From: Streptosporangiaceae bacterium
Lineage (GTDB): Bacteria; Actinomycetota; Actinomycetes; Streptosporangiales; Streptosporangiaceae
DNA: 34,127 nucleotides
Assembly: GCA_025964695.1 (NCBI GenBank)
Contig: JAOPYK010000081.1
Location: 1 to 34,127 of the forward strand
Reading direction: 5' to 3'
The notes beneath the pieces were generated by a model, which was not told where the DNA came from, ran no database searches, and worked only from the letters and a program-made list of their open reading frames with translations. Both the position numbers and the translations under genes were made by a program. This document shows positions 7,954 through 20,214 of the stretch, one piece after another (positions within the stretch are counted from its first letter, which is position 1; each line of letters begins with the position of its first letter).

Positions 7954-8760
7954 TCAGGCCGGCAGATCGCGATAACGGCAGATCTTGACGAACTCGACCG
8001 GGTCCAAACTGGCACCCCCGACCAAGGCACCGTCCACGTCCGGCTGCGCCATGATGCCGGTGATGTTGCCGGCCTTGACCGATCCTCCATACAGAATACG
8101 CACCTGATCGGCCAGGCCACCGTCGTAGAGCTCGGCGAGCCGGGTCCGGATGGCCCCGCACACCTCCTGGGCGTCGTCCGGGGTGGCGACCTCACCCGTG
8201 CCGATCGCCCAGACCGGCTCATAGGCGATGACGATCCTGCGAGCCTGGTCGGCCGGCACCTTCTCCAGGCCGGCCTCGACCTGGGACAGGGTGTGCGAGA
8301 CGTGCTCGGCGGCCTTGCGAATCTCCAGACCCTCGCCCACGCACATGATCGGCACGAGATCGGTGCTGAAGGCGGCCTTGACCTTGGCGTTGACCAGGGC
8401 GTCGTCCTCGTGGTGGTACTGGCGGCGCTCGGAGTGGCCGACGGTGGCGTACGTGCACCCGAGCTTGGCCAGCATCGTGGCGGAGATCTCCCCGGTGTAG
8501 GCCCCGCTGAGGTGCGCCGAGACGTCCTGCGACCCGTAGACGATCCGCAGCCGGTCGGCGTCGACCAGGGTCTGCACGGACCGGATGGCGGTGAAGGGCG
8601 GCAGCACCGCGACGTCGACCGCGTCGAAGTCGGGGTCCTTGAGCGTGAACGCGATCTTCTGGGCGAGCGCGATCGCCTCGAGGTGGTTGGTGTTCATCTT
8701 CCAGTTGCCGGCCATGAGCGGGCGGCGTCCGGAAGCGGGCTTCTTGGCCGGTGTCACCAT
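7954..8760 (-). CDS. tpiA: Triose-phosphate isomerase
   Basis: The 268-residue TIM-barrel enzyme interconverts dihydroxyacetone phosphate and glyceraldehyde-3-phosphate. Catalytic signatures are all present: the Lys in MAGNWKMN near residue 21, the His in VGHSERRQ, and the Glu in [12 protein letters not shown], with the phosphate-binding YGGSV and GALVGGASL near the end. The start is ATG 8760, preceded by GGAGGACTGAGCAG, in which the pgk stop codon overlaps the ribosome-site region. The spacing to pgk is only four bases, so translation is coupled. An open frame extending to 8952 would run through pgk and is not real. Confidence 0.96.
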   Translation of the reverse strand: MVTPAKKPASGRRPLMAGNWKMNTNHLEAIALAQKIAFTLKDPDFDAVDVAVLPPFTAIRSVQTLVDADRLRIVYGSQDVSAHLSGAYTGEISATMLAKLGCTYATVGHSERRQYHHEDDALVNAKVKAAFSTDLVPIMCVGEGLEIRKAAEHVSHTLSQVEAGLEKVPADQARRIVIAYEPVWAIGTGEVATPDDAQEVCGAIRTRLAELYDGGLADQVRILYGGSVKAGNITGIMAQPDVDGALVGGASLDPVEFVKICRYRDLPA

Positions 8761-8764
8761 CTGC

Positions 8765-9952
8765 TCAGTCCTCCAACGCTTCGAGACCGGGCAGGGTCTT
8801 GCCCTCGAGGTATTCCAGGCTGGCGCCGCCGCCTGTGGAGATGTGACCGAATCCGGTCTCGTCGAATCCGAGCGTGCGGACGGCCGCGGCCGAGTCGCCG
8901 CCGCCGACGACGGTGAAGGCCGTGGAGTCGAGCAGGCCCTGGGCGACGGCACGGGTGCCGTGCGAGTAGGGCTCCATCTCGAACACGCCCATCGGGCCGT
9001 TCCAGAACACCGTCCGGGTGTCGGCCAGCCTGGCGGCGAACAGCTTGCCCGACTCGGGGCCGATGTCCAGGCCGAGCCGGTCGGCCGGGATGGCGTCCGC
9101 GGCGACCACGTCGTGGTCGGCGTCGGCGGAGAACGCGGTGGCGGCGACGATGTCGACCGGCAGCACGAACTCGACGCCCTTGGCCTCGGCCCTGCTCAGG
9201 TAGGAGCGGACGGTCTCGAGCTGGTCCTCCTCGAGCAGGCTCTTGCCGACCTCGTGGCCCTGGGCCTTGAGGAAGGTGAACACCATGCCGCCGCCGACCA
9301 GGATCCGGTCGGCCTTGTCGAGCAGGTTGTCGATGACGGCGAGCTTGTCGGAGACCTTGGCTCCGCCCAGCACGACCGCGTACGGCCGCGCCACGTCCTC
9401 GGTGAGCCGCCGGAGCACGGCGACCTCGGTGGTGATGAGGCCGCCGGCGGCGTGCGGCAGGCGCCCCGGAACGTCGTAGACGCTGGCGTGCTTGCGGTGA
9501 ACGGCCCCGAAGCCGTCGCCCACGTAAAGGTCGGCCAGCGCCGCGAGCCGGTCGGCGAACGCACCGCGCTCGGCGTCGTCCTTGCTGGTCTCCCCGGCCT
9601 CAAAGCGCAGGTTCTCCAGCAGTGCCACCTGACCCTCGCCCAGTGCCGCGCTGATCGCGGCCGCGGAGGGGCCCGCGGTGTCGGAGGCGAAGACCACCTC
9701 CGTGCCGAGCAGCTCGCCGAGCCGCGCGGCCACGGGAGCGAGCGAGAACTCGGCCTTCACCTCGCCCTTGGGCCGCCCGAGGTGCGCACAGACGATCACT
9801 TTGGCGCCGCGTTCGGCGAGCGCCTTGATCGTCGGCACGCTGGCCCGGATCCGCCCGTCGTCGGTGATCGCGCCGTCCTCGAGAGGTACGTTCAGGTCGG
9901 AGCGGACCAGCACCCGCTTCCCGCTCACGTCGAGATCGTCAATCGTCCGCAT
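8765..9952 (-). CDS. pgk: Phosphoglycerate kinase
   Basis: The 395-residue enzyme makes ATP from 1,3-bisphosphoglycerate in glycolysis. The N-terminal signature [13 protein letters not shown] sits at residues 12-24; substrate contacts HLGRPKGEV and [11 protein letters not shown] follow. In the C-terminal domain the nucleotide-binding [21 protein letters not shown] and [10 protein letters not shown] motifs are intact. The start is ATG 9952, with AAGGAG five bases upstream. The length is normal. It lies 100 bases after gap, separated by a very strong hairpin, and four bases before tpiA. Confidence 0.97.
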   Translation of the reverse strand: MRTIDDLDVSGKRVLVRSDLNVPLEDGAITDDGRIRASVPTIKALAERGAKVIVCAHLGRPKGEVKAEFSLAPVAARLGELLGTEVVFASDTAGPSAAAISAALGEGQVALLENLRFEAGETSKDDAERGAFADRLAALADLYVGDGFGAVHRKHASVYDVPGRLPHAAGGLITTEVAVLRRLTEDVARPYAVVLGGAKVSDKLAVIDNLLDKADRILVGGGMVFTFLKAQGHEVGKSLLEEDQLETVRSYLSRAEAKGVEFVLPVDIVAATAFSADADHDVVAADAIPADRLGLDIGPESGKLFAARLADTRTVFWNGPMGVFEMEPYSHGTRAVAQGLLDSTAFTVVGGGDSAAAVRTLGFDETGFGHISTGGGASLEYLEGKTLPGLEALED

Positions 9953-9986
9953 CGGACTCCTTGTGACTTGAACACTGACTCAAACA

Positions 9987-10035
9987 CCGCCGTGATCATG
10001 CGTTCGATCGTGGATCGATCGCATGACCACGGCGG
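9987..10035 (-). terminator. Very strong 49-base hairpin between gap and pgk
   Basis: CCGCCGTGATCATGCG at 9987-10002 pairs with CGCATGACCACGGCGG at 10020-10035, 16 pairs with one G-U in the minus-strand RNA. Inside the loop TCGATC pairs with GATCGA around GTG. It starts about 17 bases after the gap stop. As pgk follows in the same direction, it may reduce read-through or stabilise and process the gap mRNA rather than end the operon. Confidence 0.75.
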
Positions 10036-10052
10036 AAGGACGGGCTATGGGG

Positions 10053-11310
<1,258 letters not shown>

Positions 11311-11339
11311 ATCTTATTGGTCTATACCAGTGTGGTCTA
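11311..11339 (-). promoter_or_regulatory. Predicted gap operon promoter
   Basis: On the minus strand TAGACC (11339-11334) is followed after 17 bases by TAAGAT (11316-11311), a plausible -35/-10 pair. The -35 lies inside one TGGTCTAGACCA operator and the other operator fills the spacer. Repression by steric occlusion would be expected. Confidence 0.5.
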
Positions 11340-11344
11340 GACCA
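11318..11344. promoter_or_regulatory. Tandem TGGTCTAGACCA-type operators (DasR/HutC-GntR-like)
   Basis: TGGTCTATACCA at 11318-11329 and TGGTCTAGACCA at 11333-11344 are separated by GTG. The second is the perfect core of the dre element bound by DasR, the GntR/HutC-family regulator of N-acetylglucosamine metabolism in streptomycetes; the first differs at one position. The sites overlap the predicted gap promoter. The identity of the regulator is inference, since related GntR proteins read similar palindromes. Confidence 0.7.
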
Positions 11345-11459
11345 TTACCGGCGAGTAGCGGCAGGGAAGAGCGGCATTCCGCCGGGCAGGGCCGTTATTC
11401 GCAGGCTTTCGGCCGCCCCGATGGCCGCACAAGCCCGCGTACGCCCTGAGGTCGCATGA

Positions 11460-11501
11460 CGAGGAGGCGCTGGGCGGTCGATCCGCCACGGCGCCTCCTC
11501 G
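11460..11501 (-). terminator. whiA terminator
   Basis: CGAGGAGGCGC at 11460-11470 pairs exactly with GCGCCTCCTCG at 11491-11501, and GGCGG/CCGCC form an inner stem. It begins 14 bases after the whiA stop on the minus strand and separates the yvcK/whiA side from gap. Confidence 0.8.
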
Positions 11502-11515
11502 TCCGAGCCGTTCCG

Positions 11516-12496
11516 CTACGGCGAGAGCATGTCGGCTGTCAGATTGGCCTCCGTGCCGGGAATGCCCTGGTCGCCCGCGCGCTTGTCGGCCATCGCCAGC
11601 AGCCTCCTGATGCGCCCGGCGATAGCGTCCTTGGTGAGCGGCGGCTCGGCGAGCTGGCCGAGCTCCTCCAGCGACGCCTGCTTGTGCTCCAGCCGCAGCC
11701 GCCCCGCGGCGACCAGGTGCTCGGGCGCCTCGTCCGCGAGGATCTCCAGGGCCCGCGCCACTCGCGCGCCGGCCGCGACCGCCGCGCGGGCGGAGCGCCG
11801 CAGGTTCGCGTCGTCGAAGTTCGCGAGCCGGTTGGCGGTGGCCCGCACCTCCCGGCGCATCCGCCGTTCCTCCCACGCCATCATGCTGTCGTGCGCCCCG
11901 AGCCGGGTGAGCAGCGCGCTGATCGCGTCGCCGTCACGGACCACGACCCGGTCGACACCGCGGACCTCACGCGCCTTCGCATGGATCTTGAGCCGCCGGG
12001 CGGCGCCGACCAGCGCGAGCGCGGCCTCCGGCCCCGGGCAGGTGACCTCCATGGACATCGACCGGCCCGGCTCGGTCAGCGAGCCATGGGCCAGAAACGC
12101 CCCCCGCCAGGCCGACTCGGCGTCGCAGGCCGCCCCGGACACCACATGCCGCGGCAGGCCCCGCACCGGGCGGCCGTTGTTGTCGATCAGCCCTGTCTGC
12201 CGTGCCAGAGACTCTCCGTCGCGGAAGACCCGGACGACGTAGCGGTTGCCCTTGCGCAGTCCACTCGGTGCCAGCACGACCACGTCAGAGGTGTGCCCGA
12301 ACACCTCCGCGATGTCCTTGCGCAGCCGGCGTGCCGCCGACCCGGTGTCGATCTCGGCCTCGATCACGATGCGACCGCTGACGAGGTGCAGCCCCCCGGC
12401 GAACCTCAGCAGCGTCGACACCTCGGCCTTGCGACAGCACGGCTTCATGATGGACAGCCTGCTCAGCTCGTCCTTCACCACGCCGGTCATCGCCAT
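11516..12496 (-). CDS. whiA: Sporulation transcription regulator WhiA
   Basis: The 326-residue protein combines an N-terminal LAGLIDADG-homing-endonuclease-like fold with a C-terminal helix-turn-helix. In Streptomyces it acts with WhiB to control septation and sporulation genes. Family signatures are strong: [12 protein letters not shown] at the N-terminus, [35 protein letters not shown], and [16 protein letters not shown] with [19 protein letters not shown] in the HTH. The start is ATG 12496 with GGGAGGGG eight bases upstream. An open frame extending to 12769 overlaps yvcK and is rejected. It sits 73 bases after yvcK and ends in a strong terminator. Confidence 0.96.
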   Translation of the reverse strand: MAMTGVVKDELSRLSIMKPCCRKAEVSTLLRFAGGLHLVSGRIVIEAEIDTGSAARRLRKDIAEVFGHTSDVVVLAPSGLRKGNRYVVRVFRDGESLARQTGLIDNNGRPVRGLPRHVVSGAACDAESAWRGAFLAHGSLTEPGRSMSMEVTCPGPEAALALVGAARRLKIHAKAREVRGVDRVVVRDGDAISALLTRLGAHDSMMAWEERRMRREVRATANRLANFDDANLRRSARAAVAAGARVARALEILADEAPEHLVAAGRLRLEHKQASLEELGQLAEPPLTKDAIAGRIRRLLAMADKRAGDQGIPGTEANLTADMLSP

Positions 12497-12569
12497 AGGT
12501 GTAACCCCTCCCCCAGTTGAAACACACGCTACAGCCAGTCTCCCGCATCCCGGCCTCAGCCGCCCGACC

Positions 12570-13523
12570 TTAAGCTTGCGGAGCTGCAAAGATCTGGCCG
12601 AGGGCTTGGGCCAGCCGGGCGGGATCGTGCCGGGGGGATCCGTCGGCGGCGGCCACCTCGGCGAGCAGCAGGGTGCCGCCGAGCGCCTGCACGGCCTTGT
12701 CAAGCGCGCCCGCGTCCTCCACGAGGCTCGCGTCGGCGAGGACCACATCGATCCGCAGCCCGGGTGCATGGGCCTGCAGGACCTCCAGATGGTTCTGCGG
12801 CGAGAAGTCGTCGGTCTCCCCCTGCTGCGGCGCCAGGTTCAGCGCGAGGACCCGGCGCGCCCGGGTGCTCACCAGCGCCTGCGCGAGCTCGGGCACCTTC
12901 AGGTGCGGGAGCACGCTGGTGAACCATGATCCGGGGCCGAAGACCACCCAGTCGGCGTCCTGGATCGCGGCCAGCGCCTGGGGGCAGGCGGGCGGATCCG
13001 GCGGCACCAGCGAGACACTGCGCACCTTGCCGGGGGTCATCGCGCAGGCGACCTGGCCGCGGACCTGGCTGAGCTCGTACGGCGCGGCGGGGTCGGCCCC
13101 TTCGACCTCCGCGACGATGTCGAGCGGAACCGTGGACATCGGGAGCACCCTGCCCTGCGCGCCGAGCAGCCGGGCCACCCAGTCCAGGCCGCCGACGGGG
13201 TCGTCGAGCAGCTCCCAGAGGGCGACGATGAGCAGGTTGCCGACCGCGTGGTCGTGCAGATCTCCCTGGCTGCGGAACCGGTGCTGGACGACCCGGCTCC
13301 AGGTCTGGCCCCACTCGTCGTCACCGCACAGGGCGGCCAGCGCCATCCGCAGATCGCCGGGAGGCAACACCCCGAGTTCGCGGCGCAGCCGTCCGCTGGA
13401 GCCTCCGTCGTCGGCCACCGTCACCACGGCGGTGAGCCGGTCGGTGACGCGGCGCAGCGCGGACAGCGAAGCGTAGAGGCCATGACCACCGCCGAACGCC
13501 ACGACCTTGGGGGATCCGCTCAC
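12570..13523 (-). CDS. yvcK: YvcK/CofD-like gluconeogenesis factor
   Basis: The 317-residue protein belongs to the CofD-like YvcK family. Its members bind UDP-sugars and affect cell-wall allocation and growth on gluconeogenic carbon; the exact biochemical action is not settled. Motifs seen are [18 protein letters not shown] at the N-terminus, [30 protein letters not shown] and [14 protein letters not shown]. The start is GTG 13523, directly before the fold, with AAGGAG somewhat far upstream; the longer frame to 13586 is an alternative. It lies in the conserved uvrC-rapZ-yvcK-whiA cluster. Confidence 0.93.
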   Translation of the reverse strand: MSGSPKVVAFGGGHGLYASLSALRRVTDRLTAVVTVADDGGSSGRLRRELGVLPPGDLRMALAALCGDDEWGQTWSRVVQHRFRSQGDLHDHAVGNLLIVALWELLDDPVGGLDWVARLLGAQGRVLPMSTVPLDIVAEVEGADPAAPYELSQVRGQVACAMTPGKVRSVSLVPPDPPACPQALAAIQDADWVVFGPGSWFTSVLPHLKVPELAQALVSTRARRVLALNLAPQQGETDDFSPQNHLEVLQAHAPGLRIDVVLADASLVEDAGALDKAVQALGGTLLLAEVAAADGSPRHDPARLAQALGQIFAAPQA

Positions 13524-13620
13524 CTGGTAGCCCGTCTCCTTATCCCCCCGCGGTTCCCCGCGGTTCCCGCAGTGCTCCGCGACCACCGTTTCCCGACGAC
13601 CTCGGCCCGACGCCGCAGGC

Positions 13621-14505
13621 CTACTCCCGGCCGAGATCGCGGTGGGCGACCTGGACGTCCAGACCCTCGTCCCGCAGCCGGGCGGCGAGCTGCTCGGTCA
13701 TGGCCACACTACGGTGTTTTCCGCCGGTACAGCCCACGGCGAGCGTCACGTAGTGCTTGCCCTCGCGCTCGTAGCCCTCGGTGAGGAGCCGCAGCACCTC
13801 GGTGTAGGCGTCCAGGAACTCCTTGGCGCCCCGCTGGCTCAGCACATAGTCCCGTACGGCCTCGTCGCGGCCGTTCTGCGCGCGGAGCTCGGGCACCCAG
13901 TGCGGGTTGGGCAGGAAGCGGCAGTCCACGACCAGGTCGGCGTCGACCGGAAGCCCGTACTTGTAGCCGAAGGAGACCACGGTCGCGCGCAGGCTCGACT
14001 CGCCGCTGTCGTCGCCGAAGAATCCGACGATCTTGGCGCGGAGCTCGTGCACGTTGAGCCCGGTGGTGTCGAGCACGAGGTCGGCCTCGGCGCGCACCTC
14101 GAGCAGCCGCGCCCGTTCCCGGGCGATGCCGTCGACCAGCCGCCCGTCCTCCTGCAGCGGATGCGGGCGGCGTACGTTCTCGAACCGCCGCACCAGCTCG
14201 TCGTCGCTGGCCTCCAGGAACACCACCCGGGGGTGCACCCCGCGGGCCTCCAGCTCCTCGATCGAGGTGTGCAGGTCCGTGGTGAAGGCGCGGCTGCGCA
14301 CGTCGACGACGACGGCGATCCGCGGCACCGCGCCCTGCACCCGCCCGCCGAGATCGGCCATGGTGGCGAGCAGTCCCGGCGGGAGGTTATCGACCACGAA
14401 CCAGTCGAGGTCCTCCAGCGACTTGGCCGCGGTGCTGCGTCCCGCACCCGACATCCCCGTGATGATGACGATGTCCGGGATCTGTTTCCCGTGTGTCTCG
14501 CTCAC
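13621..14505 (-). CDS. rapZ: RNase adapter protein RapZ (YvcJ family)
   Basis: The 294-residue P-loop protein has a Walker A-like GMSGAGRST at residues 17-25, with Arg in place of the usual Lys as often seen in actinobacterial members. It has a Walker B-like VVDVRSRAF and the C-terminal domain with [17 protein letters not shown]. In E. coli RapZ guides RNase E to the small RNA GlmZ and controls GlmS; the actinobacterial target is unknown. The start is GTG 14505, overlapping the uvrC TGA by three bases (GTGA), so it is translationally coupled to uvrC. A GGAG lies five bases upstream. Confidence 0.94.
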   Translation of the reverse strand: MSETHGKQIPDIVIITGMSGAGRSTAAKSLEDLDWFVVDNLPPGLLATMADLGGRVQGAVPRIAVVVDVRSRAFTTDLHTSIEELEARGVHPRVVFLEASDDELVRRFENVRRPHPLQEDGRLVDGIARERARLLEVRAEADLVLDTTGLNVHELRAKIVGFFGDDSGESSLRATVVSFGYKYGLPVDADLVVDCRFLPNPHWVPELRAQNGRDEAVRDYVLSQRGAKEFLDAYTEVLRLLTEGYEREGKHYVTLAVGCTGGKHRSVAMTEQLAARLRDEGLDVQVAHRDLGRE

Positions 14506-16538
14506 CCTGCTCCCCCCGCTCGTCCGCCCGGCTCCTGGGCGTGCAGTGCCACCGTGATCGTCTCAGCGGTGCGGCGGCCGATGCCGGGAACCTCGGCTAT
14601 CTGGTCGGGCGTCGCCTGCCTCAGCCGCTGCACCGATCCGAAGTGTTTCAGCAGGGCCGTGCGCCGCGCCTTGCCGAGACCTGGAACTTTATCGAGTTCA
14701 CTGGCCGTCATGCCCTTGGACCGCTTGGCGCGATGGAAAGTGATCGCGAACCGGTGGGCCTCGTCCCGGACCCGCTGCAGCAGGTACAGCCCCTCGCTGG
14801 CGCGCGGCAGGATCACCGGGTCCTCGTCCTCGGGGAGCCAGACCTCTTCGAGCCGCTTGGCCAGCCCGCACACGGCGATGTCGTCGAGGCCGAGCTCGTC
14901 CAGGGCCCGCTGAGCGGCCGCGACCTGTGGCGGGCCGCCGTCGATCACCACCAGGTTGGGCGGGTAGGCGAACTTGCGCGGCTTGCCGGTCTCCGGGTCG
15001 ATCGGCTGCGCCCGGCCCTCCTCGTGGTCGTCGAAGCCGTAGGCGGTGAGCACATGGCCCGCGGCCACGGCGTCGTCAGCGCCCGTGCCGCCCGTGCCGC
15101 CGGTGCCGCCGGCGGCCTCGGCGGCGCCCGGCCTGGGCACCGGGTCACGTTCGTCGAGGTAGCGCCGGAACCGGCGGGTGATCACCTCGTGGATGGAGCG
15201 GACGTCGTCCTGGCCTTCGACCCAGCGGATGCTGAAGCGCCGGTATTCGCTCTTGCGCGCCAGCCCGTCCTCGAAGACCACCATGGACGCGACCACGTTG
15301 GTGCCCTGCAGGTTGGACACGTCATAGCACTCGATGCGCAGCGGCGCCTGGTCCAGCTCCAGGGACTCCTGGATCTCCTGCAGCGCCTTGCTGCGGGTGG
15401 TCAGGTCGCTGGCGCGGCGGGTCTTGTGCTGCTTGAGCGCCTCGTGCGCATTACGCGCGACGGTCTCCATCAGCGCCTTCTTGTCACCGCGCTGCGGCAC
15501 CCGCAGCCGTACGGGCCCGCCGCGGTGCTCGGACAGCAGCTCGGCCATGGCCCCGGGCTCCGGCGGCTCCTCGGGCACCAGCACCTCGCGCGGAACCGAC
15601 TCGCTCTCGCTGTAGGCCTGGATGAGGAAATGCTCGACGAGGTCACTGGTGCTGACGTCCTCGACCTTGTCGACGACCCAGCCGCGCTGCCCCCGGATCC
15701 GCCCGCCGCGCACGTAGAACACCTGGACGGCGGCCTCGAGCTGGTCCTCGGCCAACGCGATCACATCGCACTCGGTCGTGTCGGGGAGCACGACGGCCTG
15801 CTTCTCCAGGGCCCGCTCCAGCGCCCGGATGTCGTCACGGAGCCGGGCGGCGCGCTCGTACTCCTCGACCTTGGCGGCCGCCAGCATGTCGCGTTCGATC
15901 CGCTTGATGAACCGGCCGGCGTTGCCGGCCATGAAGTCGCAGAAGTCCTCGGCGAGCAGCTGGTGCTCCTGCTTGCTGACCCTGCCGACACAGGGCGCCG
16001 CGCACTTGCCGATGTAGCCCAGCAGGCAGGGCCGGCCGATCTGCTCGGCCCGCTTGAAGACGCCCGCCGAGCAGGTACGGACCGGGAAGACGCGCAGCAG
16101 GAGGTCGACCGTCTCGCGGATGGCCCAGGCATGGGAGTAGGGCCCGAAGTAGCGGACGCCCTTGCGCTTGGCCCCCCGCATGACCATCACCCGCGGATAC
16201 TCGTCGTTGACCGTGACAGCAAGGTAGGGGTAGGACTTGTCGTCGCGGTAACGAACGTTGAACCGCGGGTCGAACTCCTTGATCCAGGAGTATTCGAGCT
16301 GGAGGGCCTCGACCTCGGTGCCCACCATGGTCCAGTCGACGCTCGCGGCCGTCTGCAGCATCGACTGGGTCCGGGGATGCAGGCCGGCGAAGTCGGCGAA
16401 ATAGGAGTTCAGCCGTGAGCGCAGGCTCTTGGCCTTGCCGACGTAGATCACCCGGCCGTGCTCATCGCGGAACCGGTAGACGCCGGGCGATTCTGGGATC
16501 GACCCGGACGCGGGCCGGTAACTCGCCGGATCTGCCAC
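14502..16538 (-). CDS. uvrC: Excinuclease ABC subunit UvrC
   Basis: The 678-residue nuclease makes the dual incisions in nucleotide excision repair. It has a GIY-YIG domain at the N-terminus ([23 protein letters not shown]), a Cys-rich linker ([15 protein letters not shown]), and a UVR motif around [16 protein letters not shown] that meets UvrB. An RNase H-like nuclease half follows ([34 protein letters not shown] type), with terminal helix-hairpin-helix repeats ([29 protein letters not shown]). The start is GTG 16538, where the conserved ADPASYRP N-terminus begins; the 70-residue upstream extension is low complexity. A Gly/Thr-rich insert near residues 460-480 is lineage-variable. Confidence 0.96.
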   Translation of the reverse strand: MADPASYRPASGSIPESPGVYRFRDEHGRVIYVGKAKSLRSRLNSYFADFAGLHPRTQSMLQTAASVDWTMVGTEVEALQLEYSWIKEFDPRFNVRYRDDKSYPYLAVTVNDEYPRVMVMRGAKRKGVRYFGPYSHAWAIRETVDLLLRVFPVRTCSAGVFKRAEQIGRPCLLGYIGKCAAPCVGRVSKQEHQLLAEDFCDFMAGNAGRFIKRIERDMLAAAKVEEYERAARLRDDIRALERALEKQAVVLPDTTECDVIALAEDQLEAAVQVFYVRGGRIRGQRGWVVDKVEDVSTSDLVEHFLIQAYSESESVPREVLVPEEPPEPGAMAELLSEHRGGPVRLRVPQRGDKKALMETVARNAHEALKQHKTRRASDLTTRSKALQEIQESLELDQAPLRIECYDVSNLQGTNVVASMVVFEDGLARKSEYRRFSIRWVEGQDDVRSIHEVITRRFRRYLDERDPVPRPGAAEAAGGTGGTGGTGADDAVAAGHVLTAYGFDDHEEGRAQPIDPETGKPRKFAYPPNLVVIDGGPPQVAAAQRALDELGLDDIAVCGLAKRLEEVWLPEDEDPVILPRASEGLYLLQRVRDEAHRFAITFHRAKRSKGMTASELDKVPGLGKARRTALLKHFGSVQRLRQATPDQIAEVPGIGRRTAETITVALHAQEPGGRAGGAG

Positions 16539-16611
16539 ATCACCAAGACTAGTGCGGCCGTGTGACACTCCGTGCCCCGCGAATTCGCCCTGCGGCCCGG
16601 CGGGTGCCGGA

Positions 16612-16650
16612 CCGGACCGCAACACCCGAGGGACCCCGGCCGCGGTCCGG
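16612..16650 (-). terminator. Terminator after the Rieske gene
   Basis: CCGGACCGC at 16612-16620 pairs with GCGGTCCGG at 16642-16650, with a smaller GG/CC-rich pair inside. It starts 12 bases after the Rieske gene stop on the minus strand. Confidence 0.55.
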
Positions 16651-16662
16651 CCTCGCCGGGCG

Positions 16663-17178
16663 TCAGGCCAGGCTGATCTCACCGCCCTGAACCTTGATCT
16701 TCTTGGCCGGGAGCGGTTGCGGCGCGGGACCGGCCACCACCGAGGCATCGGTGATCTTGTACTTGCTGCCGTGGCAGGGGCAGTTGATGGTGCCGCCGGA
16801 GACCGCGCCGACCGTGCACCCCATGTGAGTGCAGACGGCGCTGAAGGCGTGGAACTCCCCCGCCTTCGGCTGGGTCACCACGACCTTCTCGGCTTCGAAG
16901 ACCTTGCCGCCGCCGACCGGGATGGCACTGGTCTTGCCCAGGCCCTTGGCCGCGGGGGCCGAAGGCTGAGCGCCGCTCGTCGACGACCCGCTGCCTCCCG
17001 AACTCCCCGAACCGCTGGAGTTACCGCAGGCCGCGAGCACGCCGGCGACCCCGGCGAGCCCCACTCCCATGAGGAGTCCACGCCGGGTGTTCCCCTCCAC
17101 CGGCGATTCCTGCCCCGAACCATCCTGCGCGGACACGGGCGTGAAACGCTCCCCATCCGGTGCGGACTCCTGTCGCAT
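16663..17178 (-). CDS. Tat-exported Rieske [2Fe-2S] lipoprotein
   Basis: The 171-residue protein has an RR motif ([11 protein letters not shown], residues 30-40) and a lipobox LAAC with Cys51, so it should be folded, exported by Tat and lipid-anchored. A Gly/Ser linker follows. The C-terminal Rieske domain carries both cluster motifs, CTHMGC and CPCHGS, each with one Cys and one His ligand. The electron partner is unknown. The start is ATG 17178 with GGGAGG seven bases upstream. Rieske proteins of this kind often sit between uvrA and uvrC in actinobacteria, but no functional link to repair is established. Confidence 0.93.
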   Translation of the reverse strand: MRQESAPDGERFTPVSAQDGSGQESPVEGNTRRGLLMGVGLAGVAGVLAACGNSSGSGSSGGSGSSTSGAQPSAPAAKGLGKTSAIPVGGGKVFEAEKVVVTQPKAGEFHAFSAVCTHMGCTVGAVSGGTINCPCHGSKYKITDASVVAGPAPQPLPAKKIKVQGGEISLA

Positions 17179-17292
17179 GCACCGACCTCCCTCAGTTCAA
17201 ACCCGCCCGGCCTGAGCGGGTGGTTGGACGCACACTGGGAGATACGGAAAGTGACGGCGACCGGTTCAACGGCCAGGTGACGATGAGGTATC

Positions 17293-17323
17293 GGCCGTAC
17301 CGGGGCCTCCGGCCCGGACGGCC
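17293..17323 (-). terminator. uvrA terminator candidate
   Basis: GGCCGT at 17293-17298 pairs with ACGGCC at 17318-17323, and an inner CCGGGGCC/GGCCCGG stem stacks inside. It starts eight bases past the uvrA stop. A direct repeat CGGCCGTACCGG flanks it at 17292-17303 and 17319-17330. Confidence 0.6.
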
Positions 17324-17330
17324 GTACCGG

Positions 17331-20210
17331 TCATCCGAGGAGCTTCGCGAGGAAGGTGCCGGTGTGGCTCTCCTCGACCTTGGCGATGTCCTCGGGCGTA
17401 CCGGCCGCGACCAGGGTGCCGCCCCGGGAACCGCCCTCCGGGCCCATGTCGACGATCCAGTCGGCGGTCTTGATCACGTCGAGGTTGTGCTCGATGACGA
17501 TGACGGTGTTGCCGCCGTCCACCAGCCGGCCGAGCACGCCGAGGAGCTTGCGGATGTCCTCGAAGTGCAGGCCGGTGGTCGGCTCGTCCAGCACGTAGAT
17601 CGTCCGGCCGGTGGAGCGCTTCTGCAGCTCGGAGGCGAGCTTGACCCGCTGCGCCTCGCCGCCGGACAGGGTCGGCGCGGGCTGCCCCAGCCGCACGTAG
17701 CCCAGGCCGACGTCGTTGAGGGTCCGCAGATGCCGGTGGATGGCCGGAATGTTCTCGAAGAACTCCGCCGCCTCCTCGATCGGCATGTCGAGGATCTCCG
17801 AGATCGTCTTGCCCTTGTAGTGGACCTCGAGCGTCTCCCGGTTGTAGCGGGCGCCGTGGCAGACCTCGCACGGGACGTAGACGTCCGGCAGGAAGTTCAT
17901 CTCGATCTTGATGGTGCCGTCACCGGAGCAGTTCTCGCACCGGCCGCCCTTGACGTTGAAGGAGAACCGGCCCGGCATGTAGCCGCGGATCTTGGCCTCG
18001 GTGGTCTGCGCGAACAGCTTGCGGACATGGTCGAAGACGCCGGTGTAGGTGGCCGGGTTGGACCTGGGGGTCCGCCCGATCGGCGACTGGTCGACGTGCA
18101 CGACCTTGTCGAGCTGGTCGACGCCGGTGACCCGTTTGTGCCTGCCGGGGACGGTCCGGGCGCCGTTGAGCTGCTTGGCCAGCGAGTTGTAGAGGATGTC
18201 GTTGACCAGGGTGGACTTGCCGGAACCCGAGACCCCGGTGACCGCGGTGAAGACGCCCAGCGGGAAGGCGACATCGACGTTGCGCAGGTTGTGCTCCTGC
18301 GCGCCCTTCACGACGATCTCGCGGCCCTTCACGGGCACGCGGCGGGTGGCCGGGACGGGGATGGAGCGCCGCCCCGACAGGTAGGCGCCGGTCATCGAGT
18401 CCGGCGACGCCAGCAGGTCGGCGACCGTGCCGGACACGACGACCTTGCCACCGTGCTCACCCGCGCCCGGGCCGATGTCGACCACCCAGTCGGCGGCGTG
18501 GATGGTGTCCTCGTCGTGCTCGACGACGATCAGCGTGTTGCCGATGTCGCGGAGCCGGACGAGGGTCTCCAGCAGCCGGTGGTTGTCGCGCTGGTGCAGC
18601 CCGATCGACGGCTCGTCCAGGACGTAGAGCACGCCCACCAGCCCGGAGCCGATCTGGGTGGCCAGCCGGATCCGCTGTGCCTCGCCGCCCGCCAGCGTCG
18701 CGGAGGCACGGTCGAGGCTCAGGTAGTCCAGGCCGACGTCCAGCAGGAAGCCCAGCCGGGCGTTGACCTCCTTGAGCACCCGCTCGGCGATGTGCGTCTC
18801 GCGCTCGCTGAGCTCCAGGCCGAGCAGGAACTTGGCGCACTCCCCGATGGGCATGCCCGCCACGTCCGCGATCGACCTGCCGCCGATCGTGACGGCCAGC
18901 ACGACCGGCTTGAGCCGGGCGCCGTGGCAGGTCGGGCAGGGGATCTCCCGCATGTAGCCCTCGAAGCGCTCGCGGGTGGCGTCGCTCTCCGACTCCGAGT
19001 GCCGCCGCTGGATGTAGGGGACCACGCCCTCGTAGCTGGTGTAGTAGGAGCGCTGCCGGCCGTACCGGTTGCGGTAGCTGACGTGCACCTGGGTGTCGTG
19101 ACCCTGCACGATGGCCTTGCGGGCCTTGGCGGGCAGCTTGTCGAAGGGCGTGTCCAGGTCGAAGCCCATGGCGTCGCCGAGCGCGCCCAGCAGGCGCAGG
19201 AAGTACTCGCTGATGTGCCCGTTGGACCACGGCGCGACCGCGCCCTCGCGGAGGGTCTTTTCCCCGTCCGGGATGAGCAGGTCCGGGTCGACCTCCATGC
19301 GGGTGCCGAGCCCCGTGCAGTCGGGGCAGGCGCCGTACGGCGAGTTGAACGAGAAGGAACGAGGCTCCATCTCGTCGAAGGACAGGTCGTCGTAGGGGCA
19401 GTAGAGGTGTTCGGAGTACATCCGCTGCCGGTGCTCGTGATCGTCGGGCAGGTCGACGAAGTCCAGCACGATGGTGCCGCCGGCCAGTCCCAGCGCCGTC
19501 TCGACCGAGTCTGCCAGCCGGCGCTGCGCGCCGTCCTTGACCGCGAGCCGGTCGACGACGACGGAGATGTCGTGCTTCTCCTGCTTCTTGAGCGTGGGCG
19601 GCTCGTCCAGCCGGACGGCCACCCCGTCGACGAGGGCCCGGGAGAACCCCTTGCTCTGCAGTTCCTTGAACAGCTCGAGGTACTCGCCCTTACGGCCGCG
19701 GACGACCGGGGCCAGCACCTGGAACCGGGTGCCCTCCTCCAGTTCCAGCACGCGGTCGACGATCTGCTGGGGGGCCTGCTTGCTGATCGCGCGGCCGCAC
19801 ACCGGGCAGTGCGGGTGGCCGATCCGCGCGTAGAGCAGCCGCAGGTAGTCGTAGACCTCGGTGATCGTGCCGACCGTGGACCGCGGGTTCTTGCTGGTGG
19901 ACTTCTGGTCGATCGAGACGGCCGGCGACAGCCCCTCGATGAAGTCGACGTCGGGCTTGTCCATCTGGCCCAGGAACTGCCTGGCATAGGACGAGAGCGA
20001 CTCGACGTAGCGCCGCTGTCCCTCGGCGAAGATCGTGTCGAACGCCAGGCTGGACTTTCCCGAACCGGACAGCCCGGTGAACACGATCAGGGCGTCCCGC
20101 GGCAGGTCGAGCGAGACGTCCTTGAGGTTGTGTTCGCGCGCTCCACGAACGATGAGTCGATCATGCACGGTGTATTCCGGTTCCCCTTGGGCCTGGGTAA
20201 GACGTACCAC
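17331..20210 (-). CDS. uvrA: Excinuclease ABC subunit UvrA
   Basis: The 959-residue damage sensor of nucleotide excision repair has two ABC ATPase modules. Module 1 has Walker [10 protein letters not shown] (residues 46-54), the UvrB-binding region, CPVCG, and signature [12 protein letters not shown]. Module 2 has [11 protein letters not shown], zinc motif CENCSGDG...CEVCHGARY and signature [12 protein letters not shown]. Two starts are possible. GTG 20210 lies five bases after a TAGCCT -10 element, which would give a leaderless mRNA. GTG 20168 begins the conserved [13 protein letters not shown], but its ribosome site is 13 bases away. The upstream region has DNA-damage-type control elements. 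Confidence 0.97.
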   Translation of the reverse strand: MVRLTQAQGEPEYTVHDRLIVRGAREHNLKDVSLDLPRDALIVFTGLSGSGKSSLAFDTIFAEGQRRYVESLSSYARQFLGQMDKPDVDFIEGLSPAVSIDQKSTSKNPRSTVGTITEVYDYLRLLYARIGHPHCPVCGRAISKQAPQQIVDRVLELEEGTRFQVLAPVVRGRKGEYLELFKELQSKGFSRALVDGVAVRLDEPPTLKKQEKHDISVVVDRLAVKDGAQRRLADSVETALGLAGGTIVLDFVDLPDDHEHRQRMYSEHLYCPYDDLSFDEMEPRSFSFNSPYGACPDCTGLGTRMEVDPDLLIPDGEKTLREGAVAPWSNGHISEYFLRLLGALGDAMGFDLDTPFDKLPAKARKAIVQGHDTQVHVSYRNRYGRQRSYYTSYEGVVPYIQRRHSESESDATRERFEGYMREIPCPTCHGARLKPVVLAVTIGGRSIADVAGMPIGECAKFLLGLELSERETHIAERVLKEVNARLGFLLDVGLDYLSLDRASATLAGGEAQRIRLATQIGSGLVGVLYVLDEPSIGLHQRDNHRLLETLVRLRDIGNTLIVVEHDEDTIHAADWVVDIGPGAGEHGGKVVVSGTVADLLASPDSMTGAYLSGRRSIPVPATRRVPVKGREIVVKGAQEHNLRNVDVAFPLGVFTAVTGVSGSGKSTLVNDILYNSLAKQLNGARTVPGRHKRVTGVDQLDKVVHVDQSPIGRTPRSNPATYTGVFDHVRKLFAQTTEAKIRGYMPGRFSFNVKGGRCENCSGDGTIKIEMNFLPDVYVPCEVCHGARYNRETLEVHYKGKTISEILDMPIEEAAEFFENIPAIHRHLRTLNDVGLGYVRLGQPAPTLSGGEAQRVKLASELQKRSTGRTIYVLDEPTTGLHFEDIRKLLGVLGRLVDGGNTVIVIEHNLDVIKTADWIVDMGPEGGSRGGTLVAAGTPEDIAKVEESHTGTFLAKLLG

Positions 20211-20214
20211 TGTC

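Noticed and set aside
16663-17178. Rieske protein as a cytochrome bc1 subunit (QcrA)
   Set aside because: It is short, lipoprotein-anchored with a single signal and no QcrB/QcrC neighbours.
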